Source: a virus. Taken from it: DNA of 27,942 bases. The notes under the pieces are model-generated. The model searched no databases, had not been told where the DNA came from, and worked only from the letters and a program-made list of their open reading frames with translations. Positions within the stretch are counted from its first letter, which is position 1, and each line of letters starts with the position of its first letter. Made by a program: the position numbers and the translations under genes. Shown piece after piece: positions 12,040 to 18,958 of the stretch. The DNA is taken from positions 1 through 27,942 of IMG/VR virus record IMGVR_UViG_3300046330_000071; one strand, given 5' to 3'.

Positions 12040-12120
12040 GGAACTATAGTACAATGGCAGTACGCAGAGGTCTGAATGCAGGACATAATCTGAAATCTTG
12101 GTTCAAATCCAAGTAGTTCA
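12040..12120 (+). tRNA. tRNA-like gene with an 18-base anticodon loop (possible Gln-CTG; may be defective)
   Basis: Acceptor GAACTA (12041-12046) pairs with TAGTTC (12114-12119); the outermost G-A does not pair. D stem GTAC/GTAC (12049-12063) and T-arm CTTGG-TTCAAAT-CCAAG (12097-12113) are canonical. Between them there are 33 bases, about ten too many for a normal class I tRNA. The best anticodon stem is CAGA (12065-12068) with TCTG (12089-12092), which leaves a normal 4-base variable loop but a loop of about 18-20 bases. The loop begins GTCTGAA, which would give anticodon CTG with U33 and A37, followed by 11 extra bases. It may be inactive, an intron-like insertion or a mimic. Isotype uncertain. 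Confidence 0.5.
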
Positions 12121-12125
12121 TTTAA

Positions 12126-12196
12126 GGGTTCTAAGTGTTACGGTAGCACAACGGTCTCCAACACCGTTAGCGAAGGTTCGACTCCTTCAGAATCTG
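12126..12196 (+). tRNA. tRNA-Trp (anticodon CCA)
   Basis: Acceptor GGGTTCT pairs with AGAATCT (two G-T wobbles), discriminator G. D stem GTGT/GCAC; anticodon stem ACGGT/ACCGT closing loop CTCCAAC (12156-12162) with anticodon CCA and U33; T-arm GAAGG-TTCGACT-CCTTC. CCA end is not encoded. Last RNA gene of the island, 32 bases before the primase gene. Confidence 0.92.
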
Positions 12197-12228
12197 CGGA
12201 GAGTAAATAATCAATCAAAGGAGGATAT

Positions 12229-14430
12229 ATGCAGACAGGCGATTTTCTAGCCTCCGTCTATGGCGATGCCAAAGGTCTAGCGACCATCGTAACCAAGGGT
12301 GCGACTGGTGAGCTGACCGAGCAGAAGTTCTTTGAGTACCCAGCACAGGCTGAAGACATGGTGAACTACTGCCTTGCTCGCAACACTGAAGACGTATACT
12401 ATTCACCAATCCTATTCAATGCACCACGCCGAATCAAGGAGAACGCTAAGACCGTTCACGTCATCTATGCAGACGCTGACGCTTGTGGCCCAGAGAACTT
12501 CCTTGTCGAGCCGTCTATCTCAGTTCAGACTTCAGATGACCGCTGGCACACATACTGGATGCTTGATTCAGAAGTGGACCCGCAGGTTGCAGCTCTTCTA
12601 TCTAAGAAGATTGCCTACGCTCACAAGCACCAAGGTTGCGACCTGTCGGGTTGGAACACAACCAAACTTCTTCGCATCCCTAACACTATGAACTGCAAGC
12701 CGGGCAAGAACGTGCCTGTTACTGCAACTACTAATGGTGCAATCTATTCTATCGATGACCTAGAGCTGCACTACGGGGATGTAGAAGTAGAGCCAATCCG
12801 CGAACTTTCGCTTGAGGCACTACCTGAGTCATGGCCTAACCTAATGAAGACTATGGCCAAGATTCAGAGTAACCCTGAAATCATCGGGCTGTACATGGAG
12901 GAACCCTCTGCGAGCGCAGACATGTCTAAGCTTCTTTGGAAGTTGGAGATTGCACTCTACAAGCAGGGTCTCACCGCCGAAGAAGTCTTCGTCATTGTTC
13001 GCAACGCTAAGTGCAACAAGTACCACTCACCACTACGCCCTAAGCGTTTGGATGCAGACGGCGACTTGTGGCGTGAAGTTCAGCGAGCCGGTGGTTCATT
13101 CCGCGAAGACGTTGCAGCTCCAATGCCAATCGACCTGACTGACATTGAGAAGCCGGTTGAAATCAGCAACATCAAGCCTCACTTCCTAACCGAATCAGAG
13201 CGCATGACCGTTATGGAGCACCGCAACTTCATCGATATCTACCGCGACTGGGCTACCAGCAAGACCGATGGTGCTATTGCCTATCAGAACGCATCTGCCT
13301 GGACACTGCTATCCTGCGTCTTCTCTGACGTTGGCTACGCTGTGCCGAAGTTCGGCAAGATGGGCTTGAACCTTTGGTTCATGGTCTTGGGTGAAACGAC
13401 CTTGACCCGTAAGTCAACCTCTAGAAACCTCATGCTCCGTGCTGTGCGCCAGTACGAGAAGTTCTCTGGATACCAGATTGACATTGGTTCGGATGCAACA
13501 CCTGAAGGCTTGACGGCCATCCTAGCGGAGCGAGACAAGCAGACTTCATTGCTTCACCGCGATGAGGTTCAGGGTATGTTCAAGGACTTTATCAACAAGA
13601 CCTACATGGCCTCAGCTGCGGAGCGCTTTACCGAACTCTACGATGGACACGTACCTGTGACTATCCGTTCAGCAAAGGGCAAGACCCAGACGGAACGTGC
13701 TGAAACTAACTTCATCATGTACCTAATGGGTATCACTAGCAAGACCGCAGACGTGCTAACGACTGAGTATTTCCGTTCGGGATTCTTGGCTCGTTTCATC
13801 TACGTAACCGCACCAACACCACCTCGCACAAAAGAGTCTGAAGATATTCAACAGGCCGATGAGTACGAAGTCAACGTCCGAGACGAGACTCTTGAGTCGA
13901 TGATGAAGGGCTTATCTGAAAGCGTTATGTGGTGGCAGAAGAAGAGTGCTAACGGGCCTCGCCCAGTACGTCTTAGCCAGCCAGCGCTTGAGCGATTCAA
14001 TCAGTTCAAGTGGGAGATGGGTAACTTCTCAGAGGCACACCCAGAGAAGGAATCTATTGAGCCTTCACGCCAGCGCCTAGCGTTGTCGGTCTGGAAGTGT
14101 GCGGTTCTGCTTGCCATGTACGACAAGTACGAAGAAGTGCAACTTCGCCACTTGCTAACTGCAATCATGTACTCAGAAGAGTGGTTCTGGAACTTGACTC
14201 AGATGGCCGGAGCAATCTCTGCTTCAGAGTGGCAACGAGATGTTGACCGTCTTGAAACTCTTATCACTGACAAGGGTGGCAAAATTCGATACGAAGAGGC
14301 TTACAAGAAGTTCAGCGACAAGCGCAAGCGTGAGTTCGATGAAATGGTCCAGGCTCTTCACTCTCAGGCACGTGCGCAGTTGGTAGTAGAAGGTCAGAAA
14401 ACTTATTTGGAGGTGGTTGTAAATGGATAG
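12229..14430 (+). CDS. Primase-polymerase/ATPase fusion (replication primase-helicase)
   Basis: ATG 12229 with AAAGGAGG upstream; 733 residues. The N-terminal 190 residues look like an archaeo-eukaryotic primase (PrimPol): DAD at 82-84 in a VIYADAD context for metals, HTYW at 107-110 and RIPNTMNCK at 149-157, the motif that binds the incoming nucleotide. A helical linker region (about 200-320) follows. The C-terminal half resembles a DUF3987-type P-loop ATPase: GETTLTRKST at 388-397 in the Walker A place and RDE at 444-446 in the Walker B place. Walker A has Arg394 where a Gly normally precedes the Lys. The protein would prime DNA synthesis and perhaps unwind the fork. No separate DnaB-like helicase is in the window. 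It overlaps the next gene by eight bases. Confidence 0.88.
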   Translation: MQTGDFLASVYGDAKGLATIVTKGATGELTEQKFFEYPAQAEDMVNYCLARNTEDVYYSPILFNAPRRIKENAKTVHVIYADADACGPENFLVEPSISVQTSDDRWHTYWMLDSEVDPQVAALLSKKIAYAHKHQGCDLSGWNTTKLLRIPNTMNCKPGKNVPVTATTNGAIYSIDDLELHYGDVEVEPIRELSLEALPESWPNLMKTMAKIQSNPEIIGLYMEEPSASADMSKLLWKLEIALYKQGLTAEEVFVIVRNAKCNKYHSPLRPKRLDADGDLWREVQRAGGSFREDVAAPMPIDLTDIEKPVEISNIKPHFLTESERMTVMEHRNFIDIYRDWATSKTDGAIAYQNASAWTLLSCVFSDVGYAVPKFGKMGLNLWFMVLGETTLTRKSTSRNLMLRAVRQYEKFSGYQIDIGSDATPEGLTAILAERDKQTSLLHRDEVQGMFKDFINKTYMASAAERFTELYDGHVPVTIRSAKGKTQTERAETNFIMYLMGITSKTADVLTTEYFRSGFLARFIYVTAPTPPRTKESEDIQQADEYEVNVRDETLESMMKGLSESVMWWQKKSANGPRPVRLSQPALERFNQFKWEMGNFSEAHPEKESIEPSRQRLALSVWKCAVLLAMYDKYEEVQLRHLLTAIMYSEEWFWNLTQMAGAISASEWQRDVDRLETLITDKGGKIRYEEAYKKFSDKRKREFDEMVQALHSQARAQLVVEGQKTYLEVVVNG

Positions 14431-14836
14431 AGCAAAAGAGATGCAGGTTGCAGCTGCTCTAAATAAGGCAATCTGGCTTCGTGAAGCAGTCGATAAGTTA
14501 GACCGCGATGAACTGCTTACACACATTGTAGACATTGCTCGCTACGAGATATTCTCTAGCCGGCAATTGTCTGCGATTGTGGATGGAAAGATTCATCACT
14601 CGACAATTAGCAAGCTAATCAATAAAACAGATAGGACTGGAGGCAATCTAAATGTTGGCACTTTATATATACTTAGGAATGTACTTTACAGTCGTGCTAA
14701 TCATAGTACCGATTACGGCCTTATTGCTGAGGCTGTGGGAATGGGAACTTCTCAAGGTATGGTATCAAAACTCACTGGCATCAATCAAGGAACGATTAGC
14801 AAAAAGATAAGGGGACTTGCACATGAAAATCGGTAG
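14423..14836 (+). CDS. Protein with two helix-turn-helix motifs (137 aa)
   Basis: ATG 14423 with GGAGGT upstream, overlapping the primase end. Two HTH-like units are visible: SSRQLSAIVDGKIHHSTISK (45-64) and MGTSQGMVSKLTGINQGTIS (107-126), both with a serine-rich turn and a recognition helix containing STISK or GTISK. The N-terminus (1-40) is a helix that could mediate dimerisation. A DNA-binding regulator or origin/packaging protein is likely, but the target is unknown. It overlaps the methyltransferase start by 14 bases, so both are probably made together. Confidence 0.8.
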   Translation: MDRAKEMQVAAALNKAIWLREAVDKLDRDELLTHIVDIARYEIFSSRQLSAIVDGKIHHSTISKLINKTDRTGGNLNVGTLYILRNVLYSRANHSTDYGLIAEAVGMGTSQGMVSKLTGINQGTISKKIRGLAHENR

Positions 14837-15392
14837 TCTCTTTTCGGGAACTGGAGCGCTTGACACTGCGGTGCAGGCAAACTTTCCAGATGCTGAAGTT
14901 GCATGGCACGTAGAGTGGGCCGAGGCACCGAGCAAGGTACTTGCTCACCGCTATCCAGATACGCCTAACTACAAAGATATTTCTAAGGTAGACTGGGAGT
15001 CGGTAGAGCCAGTGGATATCTTGACTGGCGGATTCCCGTGTCAGGACCTGAGCCATGCTGGAGCCCGCAAGGGCCTGAAGAATGGAACTCGCTCCGGCTT
15101 GTGGTCCGAGTACCACAAGGCAATCAATATCTTGAAACCAAAATACATCATCATCGAAAACGTAAGGGGATTGCTCAGTGCTAAAGCTAGTGGCGACATG
15201 GAATACTGCAAGACGTGTATGGGAGACAGCCCAGAAAATGTCATGCGAGCACTATCAGTCGTTCTCGCAGACTTGGCCGAGTCGGGGTATGATGCAGTCT
15301 GGCAAGATTTACGGGCTTCCGAAGTCGGAGCACCACACCAGCGACAGCGAATATTCATTGTTGCCTACGCCAGCAGTAGCCCACGTCCGTAA
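14823..15392 (+). CDS. C5-cytosine DNA methyltransferase, N-terminal catalytic part
   Basis: ATG 14823 with AAGGGGA (14809-14815) seven bases upstream; 189 residues. Motif I SLFSGTG (5-11) binds AdoMet; the catalytic motif IV is PCQ with Cys73 (GGFPCQDLS); motif VI is ENV (112-114); motif VIII is QRQRIFIV (173-180). The frame stops 12 residues later, before the target-recognition domain and motifs IX-X. Those lie in the +1 frame in the overlapping gene at 15238. The two parts together cover a complete enzyme, as in known split C5 methyltransferases. It probably protects phage DNA from host restriction. Confidence 0.9.
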   Translation: MKIGSLFSGTGALDTAVQANFPDAEVAWHVEWAEAPSKVLAHRYPDTPNYKDISKVDWESVEPVDILTGGFPCQDLSHAGARKGLKNGTRSGLWSEYHKAINILKPKYIIIENVRGLLSAKASGDMEYCKTCMGDSPENVMRALSVVLADLAESGYDAVWQDLRASEVGAPHQRQRIFIVAYASSSPRP

Positions 15393-15936
15393 CCATGATG
15401 AACCGCTAGAGAACTATCTCCAGCGCCGTCAGGACTACACAGACGGCAAGACCAAGGGAATGCCTGGTGCAAGCCTAGGCGTTGCGATTCGTCTCGCTGT
15501 CGAGGGCCGTGGCGTTGATGGCAAGCCGATGCAACTACTGCCAACTCCGGCAGCTCGTGACTACAAGGATGGCACTGCAGCTCATTATCGAGATGGCGTT
15601 GTGCAAACAGACACTGTGGCTAGAGCGGTATTCAACAGCGGCGAAGTAGACGGTCGTTATCTTGGCAAGTATCAAGAAGCGGTAGACCGATGGATTAAAA
15701 TCATTGGCCAGAATTATCCAGACCCAGTTGTAAACGATGGCAAGGATGGGGGCCCTAGACTCAATGTTGATTTCGTAGCATGGATGATGGGCCTCCCAGA
15801 GAATTTCCTCAACGTAGAGGGAGTATCACGCAAAGAGAAAATGATGATGTGCGGAAACGGCGTGGTTGCACAGCAGGCAGAAGTAGCGATTAGTCAGTTG
15901 CTCAAAATAGTAGAGGAGCAAAATGGCAGTAGATAA
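15238..15936 (+). CDS. C5-cytosine DNA methyltransferase, C-terminal part (motifs IX-X), overlapping frame
   Basis: The frame is +1 to the catalytic part. ATG 15238 is the most likely start (MSCEHYQSFSQTWPSRGMMQ); the frame is open further upstream to a GTG at 15178. 232 residues: WPSRGMMQSGKIYGLP (13-28) and two LLPTP repeats (41-45, 100-104) are features of actinophage C5 methyltransferases downstream of motif VIII; RLNVDFVAWMMGLP (174-187) matches motif IX and CGNGVVAQQA (205-214) motif X. In usual full-length enzymes these follow motif VIII in one chain. Here the first 155 bases overlap the catalytic gene, and both frames carry family motifs. Either two subunits assemble, or a +1 frameshift joins them. 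Confidence 0.85.
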   Translation: MSCEHYQSFSQTWPSRGMMQSGKIYGLPKSEHHTSDSEYSLLPTPAVAHVRNHDEPLENYLQRRQDYTDGKTKGMPGASLGVAIRLAVEGRGVDGKPMQLLPTPAARDYKDGTAAHYRDGVVQTDTVARAVFNSGEVDGRYLGKYQEAVDRWIKIIGQNYPDPVVNDGKDGGPRLNVDFVAWMMGLPENFLNVEGVSRKEKMMMCGNGVVAQQAEVAISQLLKIVEEQNGSR

Positions 15937-16123
15937 TATGAGCATGAGAGCAAAGTTTGAGGATGTCAAGTACGACATCAAAGCACTTGAGTTTCATGCA
16001 CAGAAGTTCGTATCAGGTTCTACCTACATTCTAGCGAAGCAGTGCTATCAGCACTGGGCGCTACAGCAGGCAAGGACAACCTATGAAGTATTCAAGGAGG
16101 AAACTAATGTCGACAATTCTTAG
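15923..16123 (+). CDS. Small hypothetical protein (66 aa)
   Basis: ATG 15923 with GAGGAG about five bases upstream; stop at 16121-16123. The product is helical (FEDVKYDIKALEFHAQKF, then a Trp-containing second helix) with no recognisable domain. It overlaps the ends of the methyltransferase and the start of the RuvC-like gene, so it is translated in the same operon. Function unknown. Confidence 0.65.
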   Translation: MAVDNMSMRAKFEDVKYDIKALEFHAQKFVSGSTYILAKQCYQHWALQQARTTYEVFKEETNVDNS

Positions 16124-16550
16124 TCTAGACCCAGGTGGCACTACAGGTTACGCAATCTTCGATGTGCAACAAGATGAGTTCCCAGAACTTATTATGCGCG
16201 GGCAGATTGCCGGTAGCCTTAAAGGCTTTATCGACTTCGTAGATGATGTCCTAAGCGACATCGCTATCGATGCCATCGTGTGTGAATCATTCACTTTGCG
16301 CGAAGGAGTTTACGGTGCAGACCTATCGCCGGTTTACATTATTGGCGCACTAGAAGGTATGTATGGTAAGCTAATACCAATCAAGTACCAAGAACCAAAG
16401 ATTAAGCCTCTATGTGATGACAACCGTCTAAAGAAGATGGGCCTTCACATACCAGGTAAGCCTCACGCGAATGATGCGGTCAGGCACTTCGTCATCTCGA
16501 TGAGGAACTCTAAACACATGCCGACTCTTGAAGCCGGTTGGAAAGACTAA
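16107..16550 (+). CDS. RuvC-like Holliday junction resolvase (RNase H fold)
   Basis: ATG 16107 is preceded by AAGGAGG (16094-16100), which decides the start over an in-frame upstream ATG at 16083. 147 residues. The N-terminal strand ILSLDPGGTTGYA carries the first catalytic Asp (D8); IVCESFTLR has the Glu; a C-terminal HANDAVRH has the final Asp. This is the layout of phage RuvC-type resolvases, which cut four-way junctions formed during recombination-dependent replication so that DNA can be packaged. It lies beside a DnaQ-like exonuclease. Confidence 0.87.
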   Translation: MSTILSLDPGGTTGYAIFDVQQDEFPELIMRGQIAGSLKGFIDFVDDVLSDIAIDAIVCESFTLREGVYGADLSPVYIIGALEGMYGKLIPIKYQEPKIKPLCDDNRLKKMGLHIPGKPHANDAVRHFVISMRNSKHMPTLEAGWKD

Positions 16551-16555
16551 GGCGC

Positions 16556-17290
16556 ATGAAAGTACTATTTCTAGACCTAGAGACACGACCTAACCTTGCT
16601 TACGTGTGGGGGCTATGGGACCAGAATGTTGGTATCAATCAGATGGTTTCATCTACCGAAGTAATCTGTTTCGGTGCACGATGGGATGGCCAGAAGAAGG
16701 TCATCTTTAAGTCGGTTCACCACGATGGAAAGAAGGCAATGCTTGACGAACTCCACGCTCTTATGGAAGAGGCTGATGTGCTTGTTGGCTGGAACTCACA
16801 AGCCTTTGACAGTAAGCATATCAAGCGAGAATTTGTGGAAAACGGATACCTACCTCCATCACCATACAAAGAGCTTGACCTTATGCGAGTGGTACGGTCA
16901 CAATTTAAGTTCCCCTCGAATAAGTTGGACTACGTATCGCAGAAACTAGGCGTAGGTAAAAAGGTTCAGCACTCTGGCTTCGACCTTTGGATTCGCTGCA
17001 TGGCAGACGAGAAGAAGGCCTGGAAGGAGATGAAGGAATATCAGATTCAGGATGTAAACCTGCTGATTGACCTTTACAAGATTCTTCAGCCGTGGATTAA
17101 GCACCACCCACACCGCGCGTTGCACGATGAAATCGAAGGCGGATGTCCTAACTGTGCGTCCACTGACCTACAGCGCCGTGGAATTGCAAGAACCACGACC
17201 TCGACATACCAGCGCTTCCAGTGCAATAAGTGTGGCAAGTGGATGCGAGGTGCGAAGAGTGTTGAAGGCAGCACTACTCGCCCTATTTAG
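16556..17290 (+). CDS. DnaQ-like 3'-5' exonuclease with C-terminal zinc ribbon
   Basis: ATG 16556 is preferred over an in-frame TTG at 16538. 244 residues. DEDD-type exonuclease motifs: FLDLET with D7 and E9, VGWNSQAFDSKHI with D85, and YQIQD with D166 preceded by Tyr162. The C-terminal 50 residues carry CPNC (197-200) and CNKC (223-226), a zinc ribbon, probably for DNA binding. It may proofread or degrade host or recombination intermediates. No DNA polymerase is in the window, so it is a separate exonuclease here. The next gene overlaps its end by about 30 bases in another frame. Confidence 0.88.
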   Translation: MKVLFLDLETRPNLAYVWGLWDQNVGINQMVSSTEVICFGARWDGQKKVIFKSVHHDGKKAMLDELHALMEEADVLVGWNSQAFDSKHIKREFVENGYLPPSPYKELDLMRVVRSQFKFPSNKLDYVSQKLGVGKKVQHSGFDLWIRCMADEKKAWKEMKEYQIQDVNLLIDLYKILQPWIKHHPHRALHDEIEGGCPNCASTDLQRRGIARTTTSTYQRFQCNKCGKWMRGAKSVEGSTTRPI

Positions 17291-17540
17291 TCGCAACAAG
17301 AGGGGGTCTAGGAAACTAGACCCTTTCCTTGCGTCTAAGGAGCAGTTCATAGAGACCGTCTACAACGAAGAAGACGGGACAACAATCACAATCAAGTTCG
17401 CTTGCTCATGTGGTACAACGGTTCGTAGGCTTGAAGATGGATTCTTTGCCTGCGGTCACTGCGAGCGACCGTGCTTTGCCGGCAACTGCAAGGCTTGTAA
17501 GACACTTCATTCACTAGACCTATGGGCGGATACTGAATAA
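17259..17540 (+). CDS. Small zinc-finger protein (93 aa)
   Basis: The GTG at 17259, eight bases after GAGG (17247-17250), is the preferred start; TTG 17262 is close. The frame is open further upstream, but that part is antisense-like and overlaps the exonuclease. The C-terminal half has CSCG, CGHCERPC and CKAC motifs, enough for two metal sites. A hydrophobic N-terminus (LKAALLALFSRNKRG) precedes basic residues. Function unknown; such proteins often bind nucleic acid. Confidence 0.6.
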   Translation: MLKAALLALFSRNKRGSRKLDPFLASKEQFIETVYNEEDGTTITIKFACSCGTTVRRLEDGFFACGHCERPCFAGNCKACKTLHSLDLWADTE

Positions 17541-17564
17541 TGCCAACTACAGACCTAAGTGGTG

Positions 17565-17570
17565 TATAAT
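17565..17570 (+). promoter_or_regulatory. -10 promoter (TATAAT) for a leaderless HNH gene
   Basis: TATAAT at 17565-17570 ends six bases before the ATG at 17577, with no Shine-Dalgarno sequence. The spacing is the same as at 3471 and 21516. There is no good -35, and TG directly adjoins the hexamer rather than standing one base away. Confidence 0.55.
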
Positions 17571-17576
17571 GTCACT

Positions 17577-18032
17577 ATGGAAGAAAAAGTTTGCAATAAG
17601 TGCAATAAGGCAAAGCCAGCGAATACTAGATATTTTTATCAATACAAGTCTAAGGGCGGTGCACTTCGTGGGATATGCAAAGAGTGCACTAGCCCGGGGC
17701 CTGTAAAGAGAAATAAAAAAGAAGATGTATTCAATAGGTATGTAGTTGATAAAAACAACTGTTGGCTATATACATACTCTAAGGATGGGTTGGGTTATGG
17801 TGTGTTCTATTACCAGCATACAGCCTACAAGGCGCACAGGATTGCGTATGAGTTGACTAATGGCGGAATACCAAGTGGTCTAGTAATTGACCATCTATGC
17901 AGAACTAGGCACTGCATTAACCCAGACCACCTAGAGGCAGTCACGCAAAAGGAAAATGTGCGCAGAATATATCTAGCACCTCACTGCGCTACGTGCACAT
18001 GCGAGAAGGAGATTCACAATTCCGACCTATGA
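17577..18032 (+). CDS. Free-standing HNH endonuclease with N-terminal zinc ribbon
   Basis: ATG 17577, six bases after TATAAT; the frame is open from a GTG at 17559, but that would include the promoter. 151 residues. An N-terminal ribbon (C6, C9, C34, C37) is followed by the HNH_3 domain: NCWLYTYSKDGLGYG (61-75), AHRIAYELTNG, then D105-H106-x-C108, C113, N115, H118 (IDHLCRTRHCINPDHL) and QKENVRR. The metal-finger order is reversed relative to the HNH enzyme at 3483, where the finger is C-terminal. It would cut specific DNA sites to spread. Its end overlaps the FmdB-type gene by 14 bases, so the insertion lies exactly against that gene's start. Confidence 0.9.
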   Translation: MEEKVCNKCNKAKPANTRYFYQYKSKGGALRGICKECTSPGPVKRNKKEDVFNRYVVDKNNCWLYTYSKDGLGYGVFYYQHTAYKAHRIAYELTNGGIPSGLVIDHLCRTRHCINPDHLEAVTQKENVRRIYLAPHCATCTCEKEIHNSDL

Positions 18033-18201
18033 ATATAAATGTCCAGCGTGTGACATCATTTATACCGAGATTCGTGGTATGATGGAGCTTCAGCAGAAGA
18101 AGGAGTGCGACAAGTGCCCCTCTCTGCTGGTCAGGGTTTACAACGCACCAACCGTTACGTTTAACGGCAGTGGCTTTTATGCTACCGATAAAAAGAAATA
18201 A
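18019..18201 (+). CDS. FmdB-type zinc-ribbon protein with an apparent ATT start
   Basis: The product, read from 18019, starts PTYEYKCPACDIIYTEIRGM after the initiator and ends GSGFYATDKKK; cysteines C8, C11, C30 and C33 form the ribbon. This is the FmdB family pattern (usually MPTYEY-C-C ... C-x2-C ... GSGFY-TD). No ATG, GTG or TTG exists in this frame before the conserved start; the frame is closed upstream by a TAG at 17974. An ATT (18019) sits exactly where the family has its ATG, seven bases after AAGGAG (18006-18011). A rare ATT start is therefore proposed. 60 residues. Function in phages is unknown; the family is thought to regulate transcription. Confidence 0.75.
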   Translation: MPTYEYKCPACDIIYTEIRGMMELQQKKECDKCPSLLVRVYNAPTVTFNGSGFYATDKKK

Positions 18202-18210
18202 GGAGGAAAC

Positions 18211-18726
18211 ATGCCATACTACATTAGTAACACTCAAGAGAAGTGCAAGGGTGGATGGGCTGTAATTAGCTCAGACAAGAAGATTCACGGATGCCACCCG
18301 AACAAGCAGGCTGCAATCGCGCAGATGGTGGCAATCTCGCTGGCTGAAGACGTGGAGCCAGGCGGAACTTGGCCTAGTGACAAGAAGAAGCAGGAAGCAA
18401 TCATGGCCGAGGCTGAAACCTACAGCCCGCCAGAGGGCGTTCAGAACGCTGCGAAGCGAGCACTCAAGTGGATTGCGGATGGCAAGGCCGGAAGCGGATT
18501 CACTGACGTAGGTCGTAGGCGAGCAAGTCAGTTGGCATCTGGCTCGCCAGTAAGCCGAGAGGTTATTGGCCGGATGCGTTCTTACTTTGCTCGACACGAG
18601 GTAGACAAGAAGGCGACCGGCTTCAGCTCTGGCGAAGATGGTTTTCCTAGTGCCGGCCGGGTGGCTTGGGACGCTTGGGGCGGAGACGCTGGCAAGAGCT
18701 GGGCAAACGGAATTAAAATAGACTAA
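18211..18726 (+). CDS. Conserved actinophage protein of two small domains (171 aa)
   Basis: ATG 18211 with AAGGAGG upstream. The N-terminal domain (about 1-45) has CKGGWAVISSDKKIHGCH and resembles a small domain found in phage structural or protease fusions. The C-terminal part (about 75-170) has QNAAKRALKWIADGKAGSG, DVGRRRASQLASG, MRSYFARHEVD and GRVAWDAWGGDAG, a domain of unknown function that I know from actinophage proteins, often fused to head proteins. Here it stands alone in the replication arm. Function unknown. Confidence 0.8.
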   Translation: MPYYISNTQEKCKGGWAVISSDKKIHGCHPNKQAAIAQMVAISLAEDVEPGGTWPSDKKKQEAIMAEAETYSPPEGVQNAAKRALKWIADGKAGSGFTDVGRRRASQLASGSPVSREVIGRMRSYFARHEVDKKATGFSSGEDGFPSAGRVAWDAWGGDAGKSWANGIKID

Positions 18727-18736
18727 GGAGGAGCAC

Positions 18737-18958
18737 TTGGCAATACCGGAAATTGACGCGGTAAACCACCCATCGCACTATACCTCGGACCCGTCTGGGG
18801 TTGAGTGCATTCAGATTACCAGGCACCGAAACTTTAACATTGGCAACGCTATCAAGTATTTGTGGCGAGCCGGATTGAAGCAGTACAATATTGATGTCCA
18901 AGACTTGCGTAAAGCAATCTGGTATATTGAAGATGAAATTAAGCGATTGGAGGGCTAA
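18737..18958 (+). CDS. DUF3310 protein (SaV/T7 gp1.7-like), TTG start
   Basis: TTG 18737 is five bases after AAGGAGG (18725-18731), which supports this start. 73 residues. The pattern D-x-VNHPSHYTS, then ECIQITRHRNFNIGNAIKYL and RKAIWYIEDEI is that of DUF3310, a family that includes T7 gp1.7, a nucleotide kinase-like protein. A role in nucleotide metabolism fits its place directly before ThyX and NrdH. It overlaps the thyX start by one base. Confidence 0.88.
   Translation: MAIPEIDAVNHPSHYTSDPSGVECIQITRHRNFNIGNAIKYLWRAGLKQYNIDVQDLRKAIWYIEDEIKRLEG

Noticed and set aside
11465-12086. Three minus-strand frames of 66-85 codons
   Set aside because: They are antisense to the tRNA island; parts such as GLEPATLKLTASCSAIELGG are the usual false translations of antisense tRNA sequence.
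15178-15237. Longer N-terminus for the methyltransferase C-terminal gene
   Set aside because: The frame is open from a GTG at 15178, but residues before ATG 15238 match nothing in the family and no ribosome binding site is seen.
17067-17258. Upstream extension of the zinc-finger gene at 17259
   Set aside because: It lies wholly inside the exonuclease gene in another frame and looks like shadow translation; the GTG at 17259 has the ribosome binding site.
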